Shown here: one piece after another, positions 6,558-13,590 of the stretch | Numbering within the stretch: position 1 is the first letter of the stretch | Layout: each line of letters starts with the position of its first letter | DNA from: an uncultured Christensenellaceae bacterium | Lineage (GTDB): Bacteria; Bacillota; Clostridia; Christensenellales; UBA3700 | NCBI GenBank assembly: GCA_902373595.1 | Contig: CABKMX010000007.1 | Span: forward strand, 1 to 16,470 | DNA length: 16,470 bases | Direction: 5' to 3' | The notes under the pieces: model-generated | Databases searched by the model: none | Told to the model about the DNA's origin: nothing | The model's input: the letters and a program-made list of their open reading frames with translations, nothing else | Translations under genes and position numbers: made by a program

Positions 6558-7739
6558 TCACTTGATCTTGCGTGCCTCGCAGTAATATCTCTTGTCTTCC
6601 GCGTTGCCCATGCTGAACGACTTGCGCGGCAACACCCCGCGCCTGACCGTATAATCGAACAGTCCGGCCTTCGCTATGCACGGCATCAAAATCGCAAGGG
6701 CGCCCTCGCGCTCTGCCGCCTCGAGCACGCTCGCGTCGCCGTGGACGTAGTCTATGACGATGGGCGTCGTCTTGGCGTACTCGTCGAGCGCGTTTTGGAT
6801 GTCCGCGATCGCGTCCGCGCTGTTTTCGGGCACGGACAGCTCAGTCTCCTTGCCGCCGTACACCGCCTTGGCTCTCGCCGAACCGCACAGCTTGTCCGCA
6901 AGATAGGCGACCAACTCTTCGCCGCCGCCCTTGACGAGCCTGTGTATCGGCTCGAAATCGAGCGACGGATCGGCGATGTCGACGATCTCGCACATCGCAT
7001 ACCTCGCCGGGCAGCTCGCCCACTCGCTTTGGGGAATTGTCTCTTTGACCTGCGCCCACACCAGCTTCGCCGCCGCCAACGAATGGTTGCCGTCCCCGAC
7101 GACAAACGCGAGGCTTTGATGCGCTTTGAGCGCCGCCGCCTCGATCGCGGCGAGTTTAGTCTCGTCGCCGATCAGCCTTCCCGTCAAGTGTCCGCCGTTC
7201 ATGTTCAGTTCGAAGTCATAGACCTCTTCGCCCTCTTTGAGCAGCGCCTCCAAAAGCGGGCGCACGTTCTCGGCAAGCAGCATGATGTGAGACGCCTCGA
7301 GCAGCGCCTTTTCGCGCAACTTCACCCTTGCCGGCAATCTCTCTTCGACCGTCTTTTCGGTCGCCTTTATGCGCGCGTTGTTGCGCGGGGTGTATTCATA
7401 CTCTTCGAGATCGACGACCGCGACCGCTCCGAGACGGTGCCTGCCGTCGTTCTGTCTGCGGTCGACGACGACAAAGCCTCTCTTGCCCTCGAGCGTGCCG
7501 TCCGCACAATAGCGCTCCATCGCCGCATAGATGTCCGCCGCGCGCCTTTCGCCGTCTCCGTCGCAGAGATAGACCTCGGGAAGAATGAGCCTGAGCGTGC
7601 TCGGCGCGTCGCCGACATATGCGTTCAACTTGTCCCAATACGCCCTGTCCGACGTGAATTGGTCGCAGGCGATCACCGCCCACTTGGACATATCGGCGCC
7701 CTTGCGCGGCAACAAAAATTCCGCCGTCGAAAGTATCAT
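6558..7739 (-). CDS. DUF1015 family protein
   Basis: A 393-residue protein of the DUF1015 family, widespread in Clostridia and often near serine, amino acid or phosphoglycerate dehydrogenase genes; its biochemical role is not established. Hallmarks seen are ACDQFTS (24-30), IKATEKTVEERLPARVKLRE (124-143), the strongly conserved GDGNHSLAAAK (215-225) and FEPIHR (262-267). No signal peptide or membrane segment is visible. The start ATG overlaps the cdaA stop (ATGA, 7739-7736), which implies translational coupling; a GGAG lies about 14 bases upstream, slightly far. An internal ATG at residue 17 (MSKWAVIACDQF) is a possible alternative start. Aspartate kinase follows after 29 bases. Its place between a c-di-AMP synthase and aspartate kinase hints at a job in amino acid metabolism, but that is inference. 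Confidence 0.9.
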   Translation of the reverse strand: MILSTAEFLLPRKGADMSKWAVIACDQFTSDRAYWDKLNAYVGDAPSTLRLILPEVYLCDGDGERRAADIYAAMERYCADGTLEGKRGFVVVDRRQNDGRHRLGAVAVVDLEEYEYTPRNNARIKATEKTVEERLPARVKLREKALLEASHIMLLAENVRPLLEALLKEGEEVYDFELNMNGGHLTGRLIGDETKLAAIEAAALKAHQSLAFVVGDGNHSLAAAKLVWAQVKETIPQSEWASCPARYAMCEIVDIADPSLDFEPIHRLVKGGGEELVAYLADKLCGSARAKAVYGGKETELSVPENSADAIADIQNALDEYAKTTPIVIDYVHGDASVLEAAEREGALAILMPCIAKAGLFDYTVRRGVLPRKSFSMGNAEDKRYYCEARKIK

Positions 7740-8620
7740 AAAAACTTCTTTTTCTCCTTTTTGTCGATTCGCGGCACCGCGGTCACGCCGTATGCCTGCT
7801 TGATCTGTTCAAACAGCTTGTCGGGAGTCATATATCTCTTGATCTTGCCGTGGTCGACGGTGCTGATGATGCCCGTCTCCTCGCTGACGACGATTGCAAG
7901 CACGTCGCTCTCTTCGGTGATACCGATTGCCGCGCGGTGACGAGTGCCCAACTCTTTGGCAATGTCCACCTCTTGCGACAGCGGCAAAAAGCATCCTGCC
8001 GACAACACCCTCTCGCCCTTGATGACGACCGCGCCGTCATGCAGCGGCCCCTTGGTGCTGAATATACTCTCCAAAAGTCCCGACGTGACCACTGCCTCCA
8101 ACCTTGTGCCGGTGTCCAAAATGTGCGACGGCACTTCCGTGCGCACGATGATAATCAATGCGCCGACGTCGTTCTTTGCCATGTTTTGGCAAGCCTTGAC
8201 AATCTGCGTCGCGCTGTTGGTGAGGTCCTCGTCCGAGGTTTCGTATTCGTAATGTCCGCTCTTTTCGCTTGTGCGAGAGATTTTGCTGAAGATGACCTTG
8301 AGGTCGGATTGATAGACGACCGCGAACGCCGCAATCAAGAAGATTGCGCCGAAGTCCATGATTCGCTTTGTGATGTACATGAACCCTATGCCGCTCTCGC
8401 CCAGCCACTTCTCCGCATAGATACCGGCAAACGTGACGAGGATATAGAGCAGGATATACGAAACGGTAAAGATTGCCAGCTTGATGCTGTTGCGCTTTTT
8501 GAAGAAGACGAAAATGAGCGCGAACACAGCGCACAACACCACCAAATCGATGATGCTGTACCAGCCGATATGCTCGACGTAATCCGTCATATCCACACTT
8601 GTCAAACCGTATATGTTCAC
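7736..8620 (-). CDS. cdaA: Diadenylate cyclase CdaA (c-di-AMP synthase)
   Basis: A 294-residue membrane-bound enzyme that condenses two ATP into c-di-AMP, the second messenger controlling potassium and osmolyte transport and cell-wall homeostasis. Three hydrophobic segments lie at about 21-40, 47-67 and 86-104, followed by a linker and the DAC (DisA_N) domain at about 140-265. Catalytic motifs are intact: DGAVVI (195-200), GTRHRAAIG (225-233) and SEETG (246-250). The start is GTG at 8618-8620, with AAGAGGT 6 bases upstream; an ATG at residue 11 is a weaker alternative. It is first in a unit with DUF1015 (ATGA overlap) and aspartate kinase. In most Bacillota cdaA is followed by cdaR and glmM; neither is present here. 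A TACAAT promoter box precedes it. Confidence 0.95.
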   Translation of the reverse strand: MNIYGLTSVDMTDYVEHIGWYSIIDLVVLCAVFALIFVFFKKRNSIKLAIFTVSYILLYILVTFAGIYAEKWLGESGIGFMYITKRIMDFGAIFLIAAFAVVYQSDLKVIFSKISRTSEKSGHYEYETSDEDLTNSATQIVKACQNMAKNDVGALIIIVRTEVPSHILDTGTRLEAVVTSGLLESIFSTKGPLHDGAVVIKGERVLSAGCFLPLSQEVDIAKELGTRHRAAIGITEESDVLAIVVSEETGIISTVDHGKIKRYMTPDKLFEQIKQAYGVTAVPRIDKKEKKKFL

Positions 8621-8641
8621 GCGCGTACCTCTTGTCGATAT

Positions 8642-8670
8642 ATTGTATTACATTTTTTGCTAAAAATAAA
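8642..8670 (-). promoter_or_regulatory. Promoter of cdaA
   Basis: On the minus strand a -10 TACAAT (8647-8642) has a weak -35 TTTATT (8670-8665) at 17-base spacing. The predicted leader is about 15 bases and carries AAGAGGT before the GTG start, unlike the leaderless genes nearby. Confidence 0.55.
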
Positions 8671-8691
8671 GCGTTTTTACGCCCAAAACGC
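8659..8691 (-). terminator. Second terminator-like hairpin upstream of cdaA
   Basis: On the minus strand GCGTTTT (8691-8685) pairs with AAAACGC (8677-8671), followed by TTTATTTTT. It would act as a back-up terminator for readthrough from the glp operon, immediately before the cdaA promoter, whose -35 is part of its T tract. The stem is AT-rich, so strength is moderate at best. Confidence 0.4.
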
Positions 8692-8801
8692 AATTTTTTA
8701 CCGCCTAATGCGCGCAATGCGCGCGTTTTATGCCCTCTTTGGCCGCCTTGCGCCGCGTTTTCGCGCCCGTTTTTCACTCGTGCTTTTTACCCCGGTTCAG
8801 T

Positions 8802-8840
8802 CAAAGACGGAGAGCGACGACGCGTCGCTCTCCGTCTTTG
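8802..8840 (-). terminator. Long hairpin terminator of the glp operon
   Basis: A perfect 18-base-pair stem (8802-8819 with 8823-8840) with a 3-base loop lies about 75 bases after the glpK stop. The outer stem is AAAG/CTTT, so the T run is part of the stem and no long free U tract follows on either strand. The position fits the end of the minus-strand glp operon. The rest of 8621-8914 holds only the cdaA promoter and small hairpins; I see no gene there. Confidence 0.7.
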
Positions 8841-8914
8841 TCGGTGTTATTATTGGCTTTTCCCTGCTCGCACGCCGCGCTTAAAATCGCGTTTTACGCA
8901 CACGGGCACGAAAA

Positions 8915-10396
8915 TCATCTGTATCTCGCTCTGCCTATGCTCTGCGCCCAGCCGACCAAAAGTCCCTTGCGGCGCTTCGCCGGCATGGACGGCGTGAATG
9001 TGCGGTCTATCGTCCGCGCCTTTTTGAGCGCGTCGGCGTCCGTCCATACCCCTGCGGTGAGTCCGGCAAGATACGCCGCGCCGAGCGCGGTGCTCTCGGT
9101 GACCGCCGGCCGCTCGACCTTGCAGCCGAGCACGTCCGCCTGAAACTGCATTAGGAAGTTGTTGGCACACGCTCCGCCGTCGACCGCAAGGCATTTGATG
9201 TCATATCCGGCGTCGCTCTCCATCGCGTGCATGACGTCGACCACCTGATAGGCGATCGATTCGAGCGCCGCTCTGACAAAGTGCGCCCTGCCCGTGCCGC
9301 GCGTAATGCCGCAGACAATGCCGCGCGCGTGCGCGTCCCAATGCGGCGCGCCGAGCCCGGTGAACGCCGGGACGATATAGACTCCGCCCGTGTCGGGAAC
9401 GCTGAGCGCAATCTGCTCGGTCTCTGCGGACGTCTCGATCATCATGAGCTCGTCGCGAAGCCATTGTATCACCGCTCCGCCTACAAACACGCTGCCCTCG
9501 AGAACATATTGCGGCTTTTGCCCGTCGCCGACTGCGGCGAGCGTCGTGATCAAGCCGCGCTTTGAGCGCATGCGCTCGGTGCCGGTGTTCATCAACGTAA
9601 AGCAGCCCGTACCGTAGGTGTTTTTGATGTCGCCCTTTTCGGTGCAAAGCTGCCCGAACAGCGCCGCCTGCTGATCGCCTGCGACCGCCGAGATCGCGAT
9701 CTTCGCGCCGACCTCGCTCTCGTCCGTGTATCCGAAAAGATGCCCCGACGCGCACACTTTCGGCAGCATGCTTTGCGGCACGCCGAACAACTCGCACAGC
9801 TCGTCGTCCCAGCGCAGCGCGCCTATGTCGAACAGCATCGTGCGGCTGGCGTTGGTATAGTCCGTCGCGTGTATGCTTCCGCCCGACAGTCTCCACATCA
9901 GGTAGGTGTCCACGGTGCCGAACAGCAATTCGCCGCGCTCCGCCCTCTCTCTTGCGCCCTTGACGCCGTCCAAGATCCACTTGATCTTGGTCGCGCTGAA
10001 ATAGGGATCGACGGGAAGCCCCGTCTTGTCATAGACGATCGCGTCCACGCCCGTCTCTTTGAGTGAGTCGCAATAGTCGGCGGTGCGGCGGCATTGCCAT
10101 ACGATGGCATTATAGACGGCTTTGCCCGTCTTTCGATCCCATACGATCGTCGTCTCGCGCTGATTGGTTATCCCTATCGCGGCGACCGCTTCCGCTCCGA
10201 CGGCTGCCAAGACTTCTTTGAGCGAATCGAGACAGGTGCGGTAGATGTCCTCGGGGTCGTGTTCGACCCACCCCGCCTCGGGATAGATCTGCGGGAACTC
10301 GCGCTGCGCCTTGGCGGCGATGTTTCCGCCCTCGTCGAACGCTATCGCGCGGCTGCTGGTCGTCCCCTGATCGATCGCGATCACATACCTTTTCAT
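8915..10396 (-). CDS. glpK: Glycerol kinase
   Basis: A 493-residue FGGY-family kinase that converts glycerol and ATP to sn-glycerol-3-phosphate in the cytoplasm. Signatures include the N-terminal phosphate loop IAIDQGTTSSRA (7-17), GWVEHDPEDI (42-51), VAGDQQAALFGQLC (238-251), YGTGCF (261-266), VPAFTGLGAPHWD (342-354) and the adenosine motif DGGACANNFLMQFQAD (406-421). The length is standard. H219 in the segment SGHLFG lines up with the His that HPr phosphorylates in enterococcal GlpK (YHFYG), a feature absent from the E. coli enzyme; activation by the PTS is therefore plausible but inferred. The ATG overlaps the DUF1667 stop (ATGA, 10396-10393), with an AGGA 8 bases upstream. It is the last gene of the four-gene glp operon. 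Confidence 0.97.
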   Translation of the reverse strand: MKRYVIAIDQGTTSSRAIAFDEGGNIAAKAQREFPQIYPEAGWVEHDPEDIYRTCLDSLKEVLAAVGAEAVAAIGITNQRETTIVWDRKTGKAVYNAIVWQCRRTADYCDSLKETGVDAIVYDKTGLPVDPYFSATKIKWILDGVKGARERAERGELLFGTVDTYLMWRLSGGSIHATDYTNASRTMLFDIGALRWDDELCELFGVPQSMLPKVCASGHLFGYTDESEVGAKIAISAVAGDQQAALFGQLCTEKGDIKNTYGTGCFTLMNTGTERMRSKRGLITTLAAVGDGQKPQYVLEGSVFVGGAVIQWLRDELMMIETSAETEQIALSVPDTGGVYIVPAFTGLGAPHWDAHARGIVCGITRGTGRAHFVRAALESIAYQVVDVMHAMESDAGYDIKCLAVDGGACANNFLMQFQADVLGCKVERPAVTESTALGAAYLAGLTAGVWTDADALKKARTIDRTFTPSMPAKRRKGLLVGWAQSIGRARYR

Positions 10397-10752
10397 ACGC
10401 TCTTCCTCACCGCCTTAGTGGCGACAAAATCGACACCGGTGCCAAAAATATCTTTGACGATGACATCCCCTTCGCCGATCGGCGCGTCGATTGTCTTGCC
10501 CTTGAGCAAAGCGAGAGCGTCAAAGATCATGCTTTTGGGAATGACGTCGTTCGTCTTGACGCTGACCATGGCAATCTCGCCGCCCTTCACTCTCACCACC
10601 GAGGTGACGACGCGCTTGGGGCACACCGCCTCTTCCGCGCCGTACTTTGCGCCGCGCGGACAGGTGTTGCCCTCGACCCTAATCGGATTCTCTTCGTCAT
10701 ATACTTTGAGTCTGCAGCCCATCGGGCAGCAAATGCAAATCATCTCCTTCAT
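10393..10752 (-). CDS. DUF1667 cysteine-rich protein of the glp operon
   Basis: A 119-residue DUF1667 protein. The N-terminus holds a cysteine cluster C-I-C-C-P-M-G-C (C6, C8, C9, C13), then GNTCPRGAKYG (C31) and EAVCPKRVVTS (C44), which match the family pattern CxxCPxGCxL...GxxCxRGxxYxxxE...PxRxxT. The spacing suggests an iron-sulphur or other metal site, which would suit an electron-transfer subunit; this is inference. The gene almost always sits beside GlpA-like and FAD-dependent oxidoreductases in Clostridia, as here. One base separates it from the upstream stop, and a strong GGAGG lies 6 bases before its ATG. Its stop overlaps the glpK start. Confidence 0.92.
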   Translation of the reverse strand: MKEMICICCPMGCRLKVYDEENPIRVEGNTCPRGAKYGAEEAVCPKRVVTSVVRVKGGEIAMVSVKTNDVIPKSMIFDALALLKGKTIDAPIGEGDVIVKDIFGTGVDFVATKAVRKSV

Positions 10753-10753
10753 C

Positions 10754-12010
10754 TCACACCTCCGTCAAGCGGATGACCGCCTCTTTCGCTCCGCGCAGGA
10801 CGCCCGCCTGCGCGGCGTTCAAATTCAACGTCTCCATTTCGCCGGGCGTGACAATCTGTTTACGCTTTGCGGCGACCTCTTTGCCGTCGCAGAACAGCGC
10901 TATCTTCACGTTTTTGGCGACTTTGCCCACGCGCATCTTGAAGCCGAGCGCTCCGTCGGCTCCGCGCCGCACCCTCTGCGGCACCGCATAGCGCACTCCG
11001 CCGTCCGCGCCGACGTCGACATATTCGGACGCGCCCGCGCCTTCGGCGATATATTTCGCCGCGCAAGCGCCGGCCTTTTCGCTCTCCTCGCTGACGAAGT
11101 CGACGAGGTCGTGGACGTGCAGCACGTTGCCGCACGCGAACACGCCCTCTCGCGACGTCATCAGCGTGTCGTCGACGACCGCGCCCGACGTAATAGGACT
11201 GAGCTTGACTTCGGCGGTCTTTGCGATTTCGTTTTCGGGCAGCAGCCCCACGCTGAGCAGCAACGTATCGCACGGAATCTCCCATTCGGTGCCCGGCACC
11301 GGCTGCAGCTTGTCGTCGACGGCGGCGACCACGACCGAGGTCACCCTCTTTTTGCCGTTAATCGCGACGACCGTATGCGAAAAATAGAGCGGAATGTCAA
11401 AATCCTGCAGACATTGCACGATGTTGCGGTTGAGCCCCGAAGAATAGGGCATCAACTCGACGACCGCCTTGACCTTTGCGCCCTGGAACGTCATTCTGCG
11501 CGCCATAATCAGACCGATGTCTCCGCTGCCCAAAATGACGACCTCTTTGCCGGGCATGAGTCCGTCAATGTTGATTAGCTTTTGCGCCGTGCCTGCCGAA
11601 AACACGCCCGACGCGCGGCAGCCGGCGATATTGATTGCGCCTCTCGGCCTTTCGCGGCAGCCGCAAGCCAAGATTATCGCCTTTGCGCGGTATTTGACAA
11701 GACCGTCCTCCGCGCTCACGCAGGCGACGACCTTGTCCGCGATTGAGAGCACGGTCGTGCCCGTCTTGCACTCGATGCCCCTCTTTGCGACTTCGCGCTC
11801 ATAGCGCGCCGCGTATTCCGGACCCGTCAGCTCCTCTTTGAACGTGTGCAGACCGAACCCGTTGTGTATGCATTGATTGAGAATGCCGCCGAGACGGTCT
11901 TCGCGCTCGAGCACGAGGATGTCGCGCTCACCCGCGTCGTAAGCCGCCTTTGCCGCGGCAAGCCCCGCGGGACCGCCGCCGATGATCACCAAATTCTTAT
12001 CCTTTATCAT
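10754..12010 (-). CDS. FAD-dependent NAD(P)-disulphide-type oxidoreductase of the glp operon
   Basis: A 418-residue flavoprotein of the pyridine nucleotide-disulphide oxidoreductase fold. It has an FAD-binding IIGGGPAGLAAA (9-20), the ILACGCRERPRG segment (113-124), an NAD(P)-binding VILGSGDIGLIMARR (158-172) and a C-terminal FAD contact GVFACGNVLHVHDLVD (289-304). The last 70 or so residues form a small basic domain common to this subfamily. In clostridial glp operons it pairs with the GlpA-like protein and DUF1667, and probably links glycerol-3-phosphate oxidation to NAD(P) or another acceptor; it is not E. coli GlpB by sequence. The start is ATG 12008-12010, where the Rossmann motif begins directly; the reading frame is open further upstream but that part lies over the glpA-like gene and is not protein-like. 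Its A is shared with the upstream TGA stop (TGATG), and GAGGGTGGAG supplies the ribosome binding site. Confidence 0.93.
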   Translation of the reverse strand: MIKDKNLVIIGGGPAGLAAAKAAYDAGERDILVLEREDRLGGILNQCIHNGFGLHTFKEELTGPEYAARYEREVAKRGIECKTGTTVLSIADKVVACVSAEDGLVKYRAKAIILACGCRERPRGAINIAGCRASGVFSAGTAQKLINIDGLMPGKEVVILGSGDIGLIMARRMTFQGAKVKAVVELMPYSSGLNRNIVQCLQDFDIPLYFSHTVVAINGKKRVTSVVVAAVDDKLQPVPGTEWEIPCDTLLLSVGLLPENEIAKTAEVKLSPITSGAVVDDTLMTSREGVFACGNVLHVHDLVDFVSEESEKAGACAAKYIAEGAGASEYVDVGADGGVRYAVPQRVRRGADGALGFKMRVGKVAKNVKIALFCDGKEVAAKRKQIVTPGEMETLNLNAAQAGVLRGAKEAVIRLTEV

Positions 12011-13434
12011 CACTCCACCCTCCCGGTCACAATCTCGGACCCTTTGCCGTTCTTGGTTACTTCGGCGATGTCGCACCCCAGCTTTTCCGCCAAAATTTCC
12101 ATCACGTGCGGCGAACAGAAGCCGCCTTGGCACCTGCCCATACCGGCGCGCGTACGCCGTTTGATGCCGTCCATATCTCTTGCGCCGAGCGGCCTTTCGA
12201 TTGCGTCGACAATCTCGCCCTCCGTCACCGTCTCGCAACGGCAGACAATCTTGCCGTAACGCGGATCCTTTGCAATCAACGCCGCGCGCTCGTCGTCCGT
12301 CATCTTTGCAAACGACGGCGGAGCCTGCCTCTTTGCAACGAAGTCGCCGCGCTTTTTCAATTTGTACGTCTCGGCAATCTCTTTGGCGACGTCGACCGCA
12401 ATCGCCGGCGACGCGGTCAATCCCGGGCTTTCAATTCCGACGACGTTGTAAAGTCCGCCGCACGGCGCAAAGCCGATCTCGAAGTCGCCCGTCGTCAAGT
12501 GCGCGCGAAGTCCGGTGAATTGAGTGATTGCCGCCCGCTTGGACAGCGACGGCACCGTCTTGCACGCCTTTTCGTACGCCTCCTGCAATCCCTCGACGGT
12601 GGTGTCGGTGCAGTCTTTGTTGTCGACGTCGACCGCGGTCGGACCGAGCATGACGTTGCCTGCGGCGGTCGGCACGACGAGAATGCCCTTGCCCATCTTG
12701 GTCGGCAATTGGAACAGCGTCGCCTCTGCGACATAGCTCGCCGCCTTGTCGAGCAGCATATATTCGCCCTTTCGAGCGACTATCTTGAGTTTTTCGGGAT
12801 TGATGAAATTGTTGACGTCGTCGCCGTGAACGCCGGCGCAATTGACGACGAGATCCGCCGAATAGGCAGTGCCGTCCGTGCAATCGACGACCGTCTTGCC
12901 GCCTTCGCGGCGAACGCCGCACACCGTCTTTTCGAACAAAAACTGCGCGCCGTTGACGCAGGCGTTTTCGGCATACGCGATTGTCATTCCGTACGGGCTG
13001 ACAATGCCCGAGGTCGGCGCCCAAAGCCCTGCCGTAACCTCTTGCGAAACATACTTTTCCTTTTCGCGAATTTGCGTGCCCGTGTGGATCTCAAGCTGTT
13101 TTACGCCGTTTTCGACGCCCTGTTCGAGCAGCTTTTGAAGCACAGGCTCGTCAGCCTTGTCAAAGCACAAGACGTATGCTCCGTTGCGTTTGAACGCAAA
13201 GCCCAGCTCCTTGGCGAGCGCGTCGAACATCGCGTTGCCGGCGACATTGTATTTGGCTTTGAGTGAACCGGGTTTGGCGTCGAATCCGGCATGGACGACG
13301 CCCGAATTGGCTTTGCTCGTTCCGCACGCCACGTCGTTCTCTTTTTCGAGCACGGTGACCTTGACGTCGTAACGACGGAGCTCTCTTGCGACGGCGCAGC
13401 CAATCACGCCCGCGCCGATGATGACGATCTCCAT
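12010..13434 (-). CDS. GlpA-like glycerol-3-phosphate dehydrogenase with BFD-type [2Fe-2S] domain
   Basis: A 474-residue FAD-dependent oxidoreductase of the DAO superfamily, related to GlpA, the catalytic subunit of anaerobic glycerol-3-phosphate dehydrogenase, which yields dihydroxyacetone phosphate. It has VIIGAGVIGCAVARELRR (4-21), E30 ending the second beta strand, SKANSGVVHAGFD (40-52) and GLRAH/GIESPGLTASPAIA (308-347). A C-terminal BFD-like [2Fe-2S]-binding domain has four Cys: CRC at 398-400, C435 and C440 (RCQGGFCSP). The length suits clostridial homologues, shorter than E. coli GlpA. L-2-hydroxyglutarate oxidase-like activity is the main alternative, but the glpK partner favours glycerol-3-phosphate. 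It is the first gene of the operon, with GGAGG 6 bases before the ATG and an excellent upstream promoter. Confidence 0.92.
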   Translation of the reverse strand: MEIVIIGAGVIGCAVARELRRYDVKVTVLEKENDVACGTSKANSGVVHAGFDAKPGSLKAKYNVAGNAMFDALAKELGFAFKRNGAYVLCFDKADEPVLQKLLEQGVENGVKQLEIHTGTQIREKEKYVSQEVTAGLWAPTSGIVSPYGMTIAYAENACVNGAQFLFEKTVCGVRREGGKTVVDCTDGTAYSADLVVNCAGVHGDDVNNFINPEKLKIVARKGEYMLLDKAASYVAEATLFQLPTKMGKGILVVPTAAGNVMLGPTAVDVDNKDCTDTTVEGLQEAYEKACKTVPSLSKRAAITQFTGLRAHLTTGDFEIGFAPCGGLYNVVGIESPGLTASPAIAVDVAKEIAETYKLKKRGDFVAKRQAPPSFAKMTDDERAALIAKDPRYGKIVCRCETVTEGEIVDAIERPLGARDMDGIKRRTRAGMGRCQGGFCSPHVMEILAEKLGCDIAEVTKNGKGSEIVTGRVE

Positions 13435-13460
13435 AATCTTCCTCCGCGTTTGATACTTCG

Positions 13461-13489
13461 ATTATATCATAACTTTGCCGCCATTTCAA
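13461..13489 (-). promoter_or_regulatory. Promoter of the glp operon
   Basis: On the minus strand: -35 TTGAAA (13489-13484), 17-base spacer, extended -10 TGATATAAT ending at 13461. The leader is about 20 bases with GGAGG, too short for a GlpP-type antitermination hairpin. A TGATA-N9-TATCA inverted repeat (13451-13469) overlaps the -10 and the likely start point and could be an operator; this is weak. Confidence 0.85.
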
Positions 13490-13554
13490 GGGCGCCGCGC
13501 ATTTTCCGCTCCTCTTTTTGAAAATCCGTTGAAGCGCGCTCCGGCTTAAAACGC

Positions 13555-13583
13555 TTGTACATCGTGCGAGCGTGTGATATAAT
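13555..13583 (+). promoter_or_regulatory. Promoter of the SH3-repeat protein gene, predicted leaderless
   Basis: An extended -10 TGATATAAT (TATAAT at 13578-13583) with a weak -35 TTGTAC (13555-13560) at 17-base spacing. Seven bases separate the -10 from the ATG at 13591 and there is no Shine-Dalgarno sequence. An ATG at 13584 is in another frame and would be upstream of the expected transcript start. Confidence 0.7.
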
Positions 13584-13590
13584 ATGACCT

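Noticed and set aside
4873..6585. 570-residue open frame on the + strand across the beta-helix 3' end and aspartate kinase
   Set aside because: It crosses two terminators and is antisense to aspartate kinase, whose motifs are clear. No protein-like features.
8710..8729. GCGCGC-AAT-GCGCGC hairpin followed by GTTTT on the + strand
   Set aside because: It looks like a terminator, but no + strand gene lies upstream to be terminated, and the T run is on the wrong side for minus-strand genes.
10094..11578. 494-residue + strand frame opposite glpK, the DUF1667 gene and the FAD oxidoreductase
   Set aside because: It is a shadow of three well-supported genes. The same holds for the + strand frame at 12106-13266 opposite the glpA-like gene.
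12011..12238. N-terminal extension of the FAD oxidoreductase frame
   Set aside because: It overlaps the end of the glpA-like gene, including its BFD cysteines, and is Arg-rich noise. The ATG at 12010 starts right at the Rossmann fold with a ribosome binding site.
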